From positions 7,852,758 through 7,916,757 of the forward strand of contig NC_049990.1 in NCBI RefSeq assembly GCF_000003815.2: 64,000 nucleotides of DNA, given 5' to 3'. This DNA comes from Branchiostoma floridae (taxonomy: Eukaryota; Chordata; Leptocardii; Amphioxiformes; Branchiostomatidae). The position numbers were made by a program, and so were the translations under genes. Of the stretch, positions 1-10,737 are shown piece by piece; position 1 is the stretch's first letter; every line of letters begins with the position of its first letter. Under the pieces are notes generated by a model, which saw only the letters and a program-made list of their open reading frames with translations, was not told the DNA's origin and ran no database searches.

Positions 1-296
1 CATGACAACACATATAAATCTCTAAAATTCTGCAATGGTTTCATTTATGCAGTTTTTGTAGTGACGTTTGCACCACAGATTCATCACACATCAACTATGC
101 ATTTCCCAATTTATGATATTTCTGTACTGCAGAACTGTTTCAAATGCAACCTTAAAATACATGCATTAAAAACCTTTTAGCCCCTTCTATCGCAAAATTA
201 ACTCACTGCAAAAACAAATGAATTTACAGTAACCAAACACACACACACACACTGTAACTATCACCACAAACAAATAGAAAGTGACTGTGCCTTCAC

Positions 297-3200
297 CGTC
301 CTTAGCAGACACCATCTTGCCGAAGCTGGAGGCAATGAGTTCTCCGGGTAGACCCAGAGCAGAGTAGGCTCCTCCGTAGATATCCCTCACCAACATGTCC
401 ACATTTCTGTGGTCTCCCTGGCTGGCCAGCTGGAGAAGCTCATCAAAATTCTGCATTATAGGATAGAGAGTATAGGACTGGTCAAACAAAGAAAGTATGG
501 GTCAAGAAAGCAGTTTCACATGTCTTTCTTTTTCTTCCGCTGCAATGATATACATGTTTGAACAATTGTCATCATGTCAATCATCCCTTAAGCTACCTAC
601 AATAAAAAAAACCACAACAATCCCATCAACCCCTTTTTTATTCATCGTGGTGCAAAGAATTTTTTTTCAAATGCCCATGCAGTTCCACAATGTGCTGCTA
701 GGTGTCCCAAACCTATAATACTTTTTTCTAGCATCACAAGCTACCTAACAGTAAAAATCAAAAACACAAGATATCAAAATTGGACATTCTGCTGCAATAC
801 CTTGGGGGCTCCAAATCTAACCATTTCCAGTTCTAATTGTAGCAACCAAATGTAAAATAGTCCATACAACTACTAATACTCTTGAGTTATAAATGGTGAC
901 AGACACACGGATAAACATTGCCTAGAATATAACCTTCTCAACGAAGATAAGAAATGATATAATTATAAGATCAAGTTTAAGACTTCTCACCTTAGCCTTA
1001 GTAAGTTTACAGCCCAGTCCAAGGAAACTGCCTCCTCCTATAGAACTGCCACCTATTCTCTCATACTTGTCATGTGACTCCACCTGTATACAACATACAT
1101 GTACATGTATCTGAAACTCTAGCATTTATCCCATTGGGACCAATATTTTGGCATCACCTCCACCATGCACCACTCCCCAAGGGTCTGCCTGGAGAGGCAA
1201 TACTCAGTTACTGGATTATAAATGGTTCAGTTATTAGCTCATTTGTGATTGATCTTTAAAAATCTGGTTAATTTTGTATTTATATAGATGTCCTGTATTC
1301 TTTGGGAAAATAACACTCTCCTATGGAGTCAAGCATAAATAACTATGATTTAATATCAATACATACTCATTGATATAATAAAGTCTGTGCGTCCTTAAAA
1401 AGGTAAATCACCTTGCCATAATTGTTTGTCCATTTTAAGCTGTGCTTACCTTGACAATGCTGACCCCTGACCCAATGTTGACCAGTAGAAAGGGGAAGAG
1501 GTCTGCATCCATGGTCTGGAACTTGTATGGCTGTGGGCTGTGGCGCTGGTATTCAAACGCCTCGTTTGTGATGTTCCTCAGGACAAAGATGCACCCCTGT
1601 ATGAGGCATTGCATCTCATCTTCCTTGTCACACCTGGGGATAACAGGTGTCATGCAGTCATTGTCAATATTTGGAAAGAAACAACGAACACGACAAACTT
1701 TTCTTTTATACATTGTTTTATGCAAGCTCTTGCTGTCAGGAGCTGATTGGGCCGCCTCTCCAGATCATGTGGCTATTCAACTCTATTAATCTGACTTGAG
1801 AGAACCATTCCCTTTTCTAGAGTCACCAATAGGAGCTCTAGAGTCTTTGTCACCATAATTCAGTCCAATAGGAGATCTGAATTTTTGTCAGTATGAAAAA
1901 TCAGTCCAATGGGAGTTCAGTATTCTCTGTCACTAAAGACACTAGTCATCATAATCTCCAAAACCAAGGTAACAGACAGCAATGAGTCTGTTACACAATT
2001 GGTCCTAGTTGTGGTTACAACTACCTGACCAATCCTAGCAAAACTTGCCGGCCCTGGCTTTTTTTTGGCCTAATTTTACAATACGGTTAAATATAATACT
2101 GCTTACTCTAATCCCAGCTTGTCCCTGATGAGGTTGGTGTACTTGTGCGACCCCCCTCCCGTGGCCTTCACCACTTTCCCCATCATCTCCCCGTGACTTG
2201 ACACCAGGTTCTCCTTGATGAAGTCCAGACACTTCTCAAAATACGTCATCTCGAACTTCACGAAGTGGATCCGCGCTCCCAGCTCGTTCTGCTCCTGGAT
2301 CTCGTACAAGTGGTGGTCATCCTGGGGGAGAGAAAATGTTGAAACTTTAAGATCACAATTAAGGTAACATGCTTCAAGTCCAGTCTGTGGTTCAATAGCG
2401 ACACTGCCTCTGGATCAAGAGGTTATGAGTTCAAATCCAGGCTGTGTAAATTGAGAAACCACAGGACAAGCTGAGTACAAAAGAAGTACATGTAATTCAA
2501 AGGTAATCCACACAAAATAGACGGTTTCCATTAAAGGCTCCTACAGCTGGCCAATTTTTCACAGAAATTCCAGCTTTTATTCTTATATTCTTATAATCTA
2601 GAGGCAAAGCCACAGGAAGGTCAAACCCAGCCGGGTCTAGTTCTAAGTCTAGCCTGGTAAACAGGTTAGCCTTTTCCGGAAACCCTAGACATCAAATCAT
2701 GCTGTACTTGTTTGTTATACCTGCCCGTCACCATCATCCCCACCACTGCTGGCACTTACATACGCTCGGCTTCGCTCCACTGTCGAGTAGTACGCCAACT
2801 TAGCGAGGGACCCACCTGGGAATGTGAAGATCAGAGGGTTTATTGCAACAAAAAGTACAGTGCCTTTTGTTAAAGTCAAAATACCATATCCTGCAGCTGG
2901 ATCTTGAAATTCTACAAAATGAGCAATAAAAGTATTAAAATTCTGCAATATCTTGGCCCTTATTTATAAACTTCTAATTTAGCCCCCTGAAGGCCAAAGG
3001 CCCACGGGCCCATGTGGCATTTGTGTGCGTGCGTATTTGTATGTGTGTGTACATGCGTGCGTGTCTGCGTGTGTGTTTGTATGCGTGTGTGTGTCTGTTG
3101 GTGTGTGTGCGTCTGTGTTGGTGTGTGTGCGTTGGTGTGTGTGTGTGTGTGTGTGTGTGCATGTGCATGTTTCTTTTGAGGTTGGTTGACATATTGACAT

Positions 3201-3521
3201 CAAAATGTCACAAATATCCCATTATATAGTATTTATGTCCTCTCAATATGGTACAACAGTGACAAAATTTGACCGTACGCCATATCTGAACGTTGACATT
3301 AGATAATATAAAATGTCAGTTACAAGAATCTCTGTTTGATTTACTAGAAATATACAGGTAATGTGGTATGTGTTTAAACAACGGCTAACAGTCACAGACC
3401 AGACACAAGTATGTATGATGTTACCTATGTCCATCGCAAATCTCTTGGCGTTTCGCAAGTTGCGAAAGACTTCGTCGGGCGGCAGCGAAATGCTCCGGGC
3501 GTAACTACGCTCTGCACACAT
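297..3521 (-). CDS. PANK4: Pantothenate kinase 4 (PANK domain), 5' six coding exons, gene continues off left edge
   Basis: Six exons splice in one frame on the minus strand: 3521-3425, 2815-2721, 2321-2107, 1633-1450, 1083-991 and 450-297, all with AG acceptors and GT donors. They give about 279 residues aligning throughout with PANK4: SISLPPDE near the start, [16 protein letters not shown] (residues 30-45), ATGGG phosphate loop (117-121), [12 protein letters not shown] (187-198), [10 protein letters not shown] (208-217), and [10 protein letters not shown] in the last exon. Family role: the PANK fold phosphorylates pantothenate with ATP in CoA synthesis; PANK4 adds a C-terminal DUF89 phosphatase domain, which would lie beyond position 1. 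Unlike human PANK4, the catalytic Glu (E142) and Arg (R206) are kept. The exon 2 donor is ambiguous: GTAAGT just inside is also in phase, but 2721 gives the family's spacing. The exon 6 donor at 297 is inferred. The start is the first Met before the conserved N-terminus. Confidence 0.93.
1821..1935. repeat. Degenerate tandem repeat in PANK4 intron 3
   Basis: Three imperfect copies of a roughly 42-bp unit carrying CCAATAGGAG and TTTGTCA motifs (CCAATAGGAGCTC, CCAATAGGAGATC, CCAATGGGAGTTC). No coding content. Confidence 0.55.
2385..2460 (+). repeat. Possible tRNA-derived SINE remnant in PANK4 intron 2
   Basis: A good pol III box B (GAGTTCAAATCC at about 2430) follows a weak box A-like TGGTTCAATAGCG about 45 bp upstream. 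The spacing is right for a tRNA head but no tRNA cloverleaf is convincing. It could be chance. Confidence 0.35.
3010..3175. repeat. (TG)n-rich microsatellite, PANK4 intron 1
   Basis: Long interrupted TG/TGCG tract on the plus strand. Open frames over it are low-complexity artefacts. Confidence 0.92.
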
Positions 3522-4406
3522 CGTGGAAGAACCAACTATCTTACAACTAGAAGAACAGAATCAGATTGTTGACATGGAAGCGTAAATGTGTCAAAATGCG
3601 GGAATTATATGCGACAACCCACTGAGTTCTTCGAAACTCAAGGGCGCAGCCATGTTGTTTACGTTTCGCCAATGTAAACACCCTGCGCAGAACAATTACA
3701 GCGCGAGCCTTTCTGCGCAAGTCAAGATTCGAGTCTTCTTCATCACGTAAACTGCGTAAACTACCTAACAAAAATCACAGATAAAATACCAAAGTTATGT
3801 GTTGTTGAGGAAAAGTTATCATCGTCTTCAGACAATAACAACAGACAACCACAAATACATTCGCATCACCCCCTACCATCAAAGTGGACTCATCCAGCCT
3901 GGCTATGCAGAAACTGTGACGTCGCAATCTCGAATAGATTGTGGGAAAAACTTTGTAAATAGTCTATTATCTACCCAGTTCGTTCACACGGGCATTAAAA
4001 ATATTCGCTTCGTGGGAGACAGTCAACCTCTAAATCCTGACTGGATTCGCCTAGAAACATGTCAGACGATATTTGGGATGCCCTTGCCCTTGGTGCTGAA
4101 CCACTTTCTGTCACTGCAAACGCCCCCTTCCCCAATATAGAAGAAGCTTTGGGAAGTAATCTTTTGTCGGGTCAGATTTATCCAAACTACGACACAATTA
4201 ATTAACATACCAAGTATTTTCTTAACTTGCTTGCCCTTTTTAGATCGATTCTATATTCTTGATTGGAAGCGAAGGGTCTGGAACGTCACAAGGCTCTGGA
4301 ACAAGTGGACATTACTGTTACCATGGAGACGGTTATGATTGTTGTGGCCAATCGTTTCAAACCACAGGGGATGTCGACTGTATCTAGATGAGAAAAGGGA
4401 GATGCC
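3522..4406. promoter_or_regulatory. Probable shared (bidirectional) promoter of PANK4 and the plus-strand gene
   Basis: About 0.9 kb separates the PANK4 ATG (minus) from the Kozak ATG at 4407 (plus). Motifs seen: a YY1-like GCCATGTTG at 3649-3657, a GCCAAT box near 3668, and NRF1-like TGCGCA half-sites near 3684 and 3714. There is no clear TATA box. These are typical of housekeeping bidirectional promoters. The motifs are read by eye and the function is inferred. Confidence 0.45.
4059..4205 (+). CDS. Small ORF upstream of the 4407 gene; uORF or alternative first exon
   Basis: A 48-codon ORF starts at AACATGT and reads MSDDIWDALALGAEPL at its N-terminus, ending at TAA 4203-4205. The acidic, hydrophobic composition looks more protein-like than its surroundings. 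No in-phase strong donor joins it to the exon at 4407; a weak GTAATC donor at about 4155 and an acceptor at about 4242 exist but lead to stops. It may be a uORF in the 5' UTR, an alternative start, or chance. Not recognised. Confidence 0.2.
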   Translation: MSDDIWDALALGAEPLSVTANAPFPNIEEALGSNLLSGQIYPNYDTIN

Positions 4407-6270
4407 ATGGAGGTAGATTTAAACCAGGTGAGTTTCTCAAGCCGCTTTGTGGTCATAGTCGAGGTGTCCTATTTTCAACCTCACTTCCATTTCTAAAGTG
4501 AACATATCTTATATAACCATATATGGTCAGCAAACTATTCCTAAAACACGAAAGCATACTGCATGAAAAAAATACAGTCAAAGCAAATTGACCAAACAAT
4601 TATGAGCATCTTCGTGTGGTGAAGTTTACTACGTACTGTTATAAGCTTTCAGCTCATATCAATGATGCAATTACCTTCTGCTATTTCTGTGTGCCCATTC
4701 TTTGCACTCGCTCAGAGATTGCTCTCGTCAACAAATACTGATATTTCAAGGCACCAACGTTTCAAAAAGCCATTCGAGAAGCAAGCAAGCTACACACTCG
4801 TCACGTTCCAGAACAGTGAAGTAGAATATCTATAGCTTCCATGTCCATCGCGTTCTTAGTTTACTTGAGTCTATATTCTATCTCTACCCATGTAGTTGAC
4901 CGCATCCTTGGTGACTGTCAGCCCCTTTGCGCCGTCACCAGTTCCGGATAATGCACCCACAGAATCGCAGAAGCGAGGCGATAATGGTGATATGAGGCAC
5001 CCAGCCGACTCGGACGGACCAGTGAATGTTGTAGATGACTCTAAACAACCAATCGAGGCCATGCCAGCCAAGATTCAAGAGTTTTCATTCGAGCAGGCGG
5101 AGAAATCACGACCACCGATAGCATCTCTGATTAACCAGCGGCACGGGTACCTCCCCACCTCCAGAATGTACTGGCGACTTCCCTCGCACAGGAACACGCC
5201 AGGCAAATGGGGTGCAGAAGAGAAGAAGCTGACAGCAGCCACTTCCTCTAGCAGCATCCTCTCGTGGCTTTCGGAACTGGAGGATGCGGTAGAGATGTCT
5301 ACATCAGCGACGTCCGTCAGCAACGGTGAGCGGCAAGGTATGTTCCCGCCAGGTAAAACCTTGGGTCTACAGGTCCCCCATGTCCAGGATCTAGGGAACT
5401 CCTGCGACCAGCAACAGGGAACAGTCGGCGGGGGGCGCCAGTGTGGTAACCCGGAGAAAAGGGCTACAAACTCCCGACAAAAAGTCCAAAGTCGCCCCCA
5501 GGACTCTAACTTCATAACATACGATAACAGCTGCTTGTCCTACACCACGCCGCCGCTGACGCATCCAGCGTTCCAGGGTCGGCGTGGTTTTGACCCCTGG
5601 AAGAGAAGGATTGAGTTCAACAGAGCCCACTACCCCGTGAGCGTGCGGCAAACCCTGTCAGACGTGCGGCAGACGGTTCCGCAGCTGCAGGCGCAAGCAA
5701 GCACCAGGAATCTGTCCAAGGTGAATTTTACATTACCTCTAGATCTATTTGTTGCGATACTCAAAAATTTATCATGTGGCGTTATATTATATGATGACCG
5801 AGTGGTCATGCTAGCAGACACGAGATCAGGTTGTCACGAGTTCAATTCCTAGCATTCTCGGCTGGACGCTGTGCCCATGGGAAAGCCGAAAGGCTAAGCA
5901 CTTTCACGACTTTCCTCACTCCACCCAGGTGCAAACTAGGCACTTTGTTATCGTATGACGAATGTAGCCAGGCAAGGTCCTAGCATGTGTTTACACAATC
6001 TTTCGCTGGCTGGGGTTATTGCCCCCCTCCTAGGTGGTGGCAACTGTAGGACCGGCCGCTATGAGCGCGATTTTAGTCAGGCTAGGCAAGGTCCTCACTG
6101 ACATCTTTTTCTGATCCCCCACCAGGTGATATCAGCTCCTATGGTCATCAAGCAGATGGAACCGCTGCCCAGGGACTCCACCGAAAACCTCCCCAACATC
6201 ACCCCGCAGGAACGCCATGACGACATGACACCCGTGGAGACCATGGAGAGAGAGGAAACTCACAGGTGAA

Positions 6271-6348
<78 letters not shown>

Positions 6349-6362
6349 TGCATATCTATGGA

Positions 6363-6450
<88 letters not shown>

Positions 6451-6586
6451 ATATCTCTATATCTCTATCTATATATTTTTTTTTTTNNNNNNNNNNNNNN
6501 NNNNNNNNNNNNNNNNNNNNNNNNNNNNNNNNNNNNNNNNNNNNNNNNNNNNNNNNNNNNNNNNNNNNNNNNNNNNNNNNNNNNNN

Positions 6587-6637
<51 letters not shown>

Positions 6638-7408
6638 ATATAGTATCCATAGATATGCAGAAAAGCGTGGTGACTTTTCGTAGAATAGCGGGAAACAGAC
6701 AACCCGTTTCTCTTAATAAACAGATCACAATACAGTCACACGGACGTCATACCAGATCATCAAAATCACTAACCATCAGCCTTCCCAAGCCCAGAACAAT
6801 TTTTTTTAGAAATCTAAAAAGCAAAGATTCTAAATAATGTCTATCTGAAATGGGTTGAAATTATAAGGGTACATGTAGCAAGAAAGTTTTTTCTCTAGGG
6901 TATATGAACCTCATGTAGACCTATATTTTTAAACCATTTATGAAATTTCTGAGTATGTATATTCTGTAGTTGTTATTTGTCTGTGTGCCACGTAGTCTTG
7001 TGCAGATAGACGCCGAAGGTTGCCGCTCGATATCCCTTAGTCTACCAAGGCAAATTTGGCGGCTACAGTGGTCGGCCGGGGCTACATCCCTGACGAGTGA
7101 CGGGCACCGGTCTGATTTGGACCTAAGTCTGAAGTGGTATGTTGATTGTAAATCTCAATAAACTGTTTGAAAACAGGTACATGTCGGGGTGCCAAGACGG
7201 GAGGACCACCTCACCCTGGATGTGTGAGGATTGCTGTGAGCGGGAGAGGAAGGCGCGGAAAGCTGACGGATGTCATCAAGGCAAACATCAAAGCGGCCGT
7301 TCGTCCCTCAAAACGGCAAAGATCTGGATCGGCCGGAAGATTCCTACGTTTCAACGTTGCGCTGTCACGAATGTGGTCCCGTTCCAAAACCGACTAGTGG
7401 AGAAATAG
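4407..7408 (+). CDS. Uncharacterised five-exon gene, about 452 residues, Cys-rich C-terminus
   Basis: Proposed exons are 4407-4427, 4896-5720, 6126-6265, 6996-7136 and 7177-7408, joined in phases 0, 0, 2 and 2. The start is a full Kozak GCCATGG followed by seven codons and an ideal CAG/GTGAGT donor. Exon 2 (275 codons) is Ser/Thr/Pro/Gln-rich and looks disordered, with a more ordered stretch (residues near [16 protein letters not shown]) before its donor. The last exon has C381, then C392-x2-C395-C396, C408, H409 and H413, which could bind a metal. I recognise no family. Exon 4 can be skipped without changing frame. The ORF reading past 5720 enters a SINE and is intronic. The stop lies inside a tandem repeat, so the extreme C-terminus is the least certain part. 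Intron 3 contains the assembly gap. Confidence 0.65.
5785..6105 (+). repeat. tRNA-derived SINE in intron 2 of the plus-strand gene
   Basis: Box A-like TGACCGAGTGGTC (about 5795) and box B GAGTTCAATTCC (5838-5849) lie at tRNA spacing. The element shares the stretch GCTAGCAGACACGAGATCA with the SINE at 11.5 kb. The body contains two copies of a GGCAAGGTCCT motif (near 5972 and 6088). Confidence 0.7.
6270..6640. repeat. (TA)n microsatellite surrounding an assembly gap
   Basis: Long pure TA dinucleotide runs lie on both sides of the Ns. All Tyr-Ile repeat frames here are artefacts. Confidence 0.97.
6487..6586. other. Assembly gap, exactly 100 N
   Basis: A run of exactly 100 N, the usual placeholder for a gap of unknown size. 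It sits between T6+ on the left and TA repeats on the right. Confidence 0.98.
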
Positions 7409-7915
7409 TCGGTTTTCACTGCAAGGAATGCAAAGATACCAGATGTACTTGAATATCGACTTCGTTACATTTGTACGGTACATACTATAGCGCTGTTACT
7501 TATACATGTAAATGATAACGGTCATACGATCGATTAACGAAAACCGATTAATGAAGAAATAATCTGTTTTCATTGCAAGGAATGCAAAGATACCACACAT
7601 ATATATGAAAAGATGCCAGATACTTGAATGTCGATTTCGATGCATTTGTACTTTACATATTTTAGTATTATATAAGGAATGCAAAGATTCCATATACACG
7701 TACTTGAATATCGACTCCATTACATTTGTACGTTACAGATTAAAGTGGTACTGTACATGTAAATATCAACGGTCATACGATCGATTAACGATCAAAAAAG
7801 ACGAGTAATATGGTTGTTACGAATGCTCAGTGAAGAAACGATCTACTGTACAAGTAAATCATAATAGACAAAATACTTAATATGGTTGTTATGAATGCTC
7901 AGTGAAGAAATCATT
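7389..7915 (+). repeat. Diverged tandem repeats covering the 3' end of the plus-strand gene
   Basis: AAGGAATGCAAAGAT recurs near 7423, 7577 and 7675. GGTCATACGATCGATTAACG recurs near 7519 and 7770, and GAATGCTCAGTGAAGAAA near 7822 and 7891. The pattern fits about three copies of a 130-160 bp unit. The first copy contains the stop codon at 7406, so repeat and coding end overlap. Confidence 0.6.
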
Positions 7916-8770
7916 GCGAACGAAAGAAAAATGTGAAAAGATGCCATAATACACGAATGTTCTTTGTTTTTCCGATTCAATACTTCTGTTTCCGTTCGAC
8001 ACATTTCTTATGTAAAGCTTTATTGTAATTTTTAGGGTAGCTGATTCGTCTGTGTTGTCTAAAACAATCATACAAACTCATTAAACACATTCACAGCTTC
8101 ATGACAGATTCATTATTTTTTCATTATCACTTGATTTACTGTATAACGGACTTCAATATTGGCTCAGAGATATATCTAATGGTACTCAAGGTATTGGTCA
8201 ATTTCTGCATTGCAAAGAAGCAGGATGTATTGTGTAAATGTTCTGCTAGGGGACGCTTCTATACTTCTGTGTTGTTCTTCGTTTTATGACTACATTTTAG
8301 GTGTCTCTTTACCTCGAGCTCGTTAACCCCCATTCCATGTTCACTTAACTACGGTTGATTTCAAAACGTAAGGTTTATTCTTGTAATCGATAAATGGTGA
8401 GAATTCGATATAATTATATGTGTACAAAACTCGACCGTTTTGGCCTTTAATTTCCACGCGATATTTTTCATCATATTCTACTTGGATGGAGGCAGCAGAG
8501 CAACATGTGCTATAGCTGGAAATAGATGGATTCCAGGCTACACAGCGTCGGCCTTGGTTCAGGAGTACTCGAGAGCAAAATCATGGGAAAGTCCTGAATG
8601 TGTGTCAGGGGCATTACTCCTCTAAGAACCAGATGACGAGCTGGAATCGCGTTTTTTTTTCTTCAATTAGGCCCAATGAACCTTCTTGGTTTCATCCAGG
8701 CGACTACGATGATCACGACATGGATTGCATCTTAGAAACCACTTCCTTTCGCCAAATAGCAGTTACTCAA
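7916..8770. other. AT-rich stretch, nothing assigned
   Basis: No splice-bounded coding segment, RNA gene or clear repeat seen. It could hold 3' UTR of the upstream gene. Confidence 0.4.
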
Positions 8771-8774
8771 GCAA

Positions 8775-9129
8775 CTGGATATGCTCTTGGAAACGGTCAG
8801 ACGTTTAGGTTAGCATCCACCACCTTTCGTCAGTGACTGTGACCAGATCTGTTAAAGAGCAAGTTTTATACCCAAGAGCAGGTTAGGGTATAAAACCCAC
8901 TCAGTCTCTCCAAGCAGAGGTTTCAGTCGGGTGAGTAGTAGTGGCCAGGAATTCGTACGACTGCTAGAGGCAGTCGTAAGAATTTACGTGCTCTTCTATA
9001 ATTTCTTCCTACTGAAACCTCTGCTTGGAGAATGATTATACAAAACCCGTTCTTAAACAGATCTGCCAAGAGTAACTGAGGTAGTGGATGCTGTCTGAAA
9101 CGTCTGACCGTTTCCAAAATCATATCCAG
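8775..9129. mobile_element. Large imperfect foldback element
   Basis: The left arm (CTGGATATG, then GGAAACGGTCAGACGTTT, GCATCCACCA, CAGATCTGTTAAAGA and CTCCAAGCAGAGGTTTCAGT) returns inverted from 9011 to 9129 (ACTGAAACCTCTGCTTGGAG, CAGATCTG, TAGTGGATGC, AAACGTCTGACCGTTTCC, CATATCCAG). Arms are about 120-155 bp, with a central loop of about 80 bp. No ORF. A MITE or foldback transposon is the simplest reading. Confidence 0.68.
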
Positions 9130-9560
9130 TTCCAGTTGTAACTTCTATACAGCGCATCGTATTACCTGGATATATAACGTCCATAATCATCGAACCACCT
9201 ATAATGATTCAAGGTTCTCCCAGATTACTTCAGCGTCACTGATGGACGAAACATGGTGGACGCCATCTGAAACGTCCGTTTCCAAAATCATATCCAGTTG
9301 CTTGAGAGTAACTCTTACTAACTGCTATTCAGCGCATCGTATTACCTGGATATCTAACGTTCATAATCATCGAACCACTTATAATGATTCAAGTTTCTCC
9401 CGGATCACTTCAGCGTCACGGACGAAACATGGTGGACGCCATCTGAAACGTCTGACCGGTTCCAAAACCATATCCAGTTGCTTGAGAGTAACTCTTACTA
9501 ACTGCTATTCAGGGCATCGTATTACCTGGATATCTATCTAACGTTCATAATCATCGAACC
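9087..9560 (+). repeat. Three tandem copies of a 169-177 bp unit
   Basis: Units start at 9087, 9256 and 9433. Each carries CATATCCAGTT, GCATCGTATTACCTGGATAT and CATAATCATCGAACCA. The array grows out of the right arm of the preceding foldback element, so it probably arose by amplifying part of it. Confidence 0.82.
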
Positions 9561-9639
9561 AATTATTACTTGCTTTACTAATAGGCTTACTGCCCATTCT
9601 TAGGCAAAGAGTATAGACATCTCCATCAGAAACCACTTA

Positions 9640-9840
9640 GGCCTAGGTCACATTTCCAAACCGGGGCCCGGACGGGGAGCTTTCGGGAGCGAAAATAATT
9701 ATATAGAATGCATCAAAATACACAATATGTCAACATAAGATTCATTGGTATGATTTGTGTATATTTCTAGGTATACATTTTAATTTTTCGTTTCTTAAAA
9801 CATTCCGACCGGGTCCCGCTTTGGAAATGTAACCTAAGCC
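9640..9840. mobile_element. MITE with GGTCACATTTCCAAA-type inverted termini
   Basis: Left end GGCCTAGGTCACATTTCCAA followed by a GC-rich CCGGGGCCCGG; right end CCGGGTCCCGCTTTGGAAATG then TAACCTAAGCC, its inverted counterpart. About 200 bp with an AT-rich core and no ORF. A related terminus lies near 58665-58705. Confidence 0.75.
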
Positions 9841-10550
9841 GTACATGGACATTGAATAGTCGATCGGCGTAATGGTATATAGTTTTTGATTGTCACATAC
9901 ACATACTTGGTTTATCCAAGATCTGACTCTCATAAACGTTGTGCCAAGTTCGCGTAAGGTAAGTAATAGAGATGGATTTGCCTGTCATTGAGCGTGTTTT
10001 TGTAACCCTATATAAGTACATTCTTGTCACAGACACGTGGGATCCTAGCGGCTGATGAGTAATTCAATAGAAGTCCCTTCACACGTGAGAGACATATCGC
10101 GTGGACTTCTTTCATCATACTGATGAAAACCTACGTTAGGGCAAGGAAAATATATTGTTGACACCTATAAGTTTATTAATATACTTGTGATTGTACAATG
10201 TATATGTGTGTAATTACAATATGATGTTAAAAGCTACATTTTACACTTGTTTTCCCAGGTCGAATGAGATGAATTCAAATCAGTCGTGCCGATCGCACAA
10301 AGAAATTGCTACGACGATAACATCACAAGGAAGATCATGAAAGGCATGTGTTAAACAAAGAGAGTGAATAACAGGATTTAACGTTTGTTAATAGGCACTT
10401 GTACAATTATGTCGCTAACACTTCTGAGTAGAACACGTGTCCTTATGCACATGGTGCATCAAAATTAGATAAAATCCACGTGTTCACTAATCAAGTCAGG
10501 TATAAACTAATTGAGATGTGATTCATTGCACGTTCTTCGCCGGGCATTCT
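9841..10550. other. Non-coding stretch with clustered CACGTG E-boxes
   Basis: No gene seen. CACGTG occurs at 10034, 10082, 10434 and 10477, with a fifth at 10916, beyond the next element. Confidence 0.4.
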
Positions 10551-10737
10551 TTCCAACTAATCTCCAAGCAGATCCTACAATGGCATAAGATAGTACCAAA
10601 CTGGCCAAGAAGTGTAGTCAGCCAAGAGGTGGCCATTTGCCCGGTAGCGAAACACACTCTTAAGCCGGCTTCACTCCTCTGCCAGCTTTTGATACTATCT
10701 TATGCTACCGTAGGATCTGCTTTGAGATTACTTTCCA
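10551..10737. mobile_element. MITE with TAATCTCCAAGCAGATCCTA inverted arms
   Basis: The left arm (TAATCTCCAAGCAGATCC, then GCATAAGATAGTACCA) is matched inverted on the right (TGATACTATCTTATGC, GGATCTGCTTTGAGATTA). Arms are about 70 bp with no ORF. The CTCCAAGCAGA motif is shared with other elements in the window. Confidence 0.75.

Noticed and set aside
4059-4384. Dynein light intermediate chain-like start (MSDDIWD..., then FLIGSEGSGTS)
   Set aside because: Loose resemblance only; no Lys in the supposed P-loop, and stops follow in every joining tried.
5721-5852. Extension of exon 2 of the unknown gene past 5720
   Set aside because: Follows a CAG-type donor (AAG/GTGAAT) and runs into a tRNA-derived SINE.
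6132-6837. Open frames of Tyr-Ile repeats through the TA tract and Ns
   Set aside because: Microsatellite and gap artefacts.
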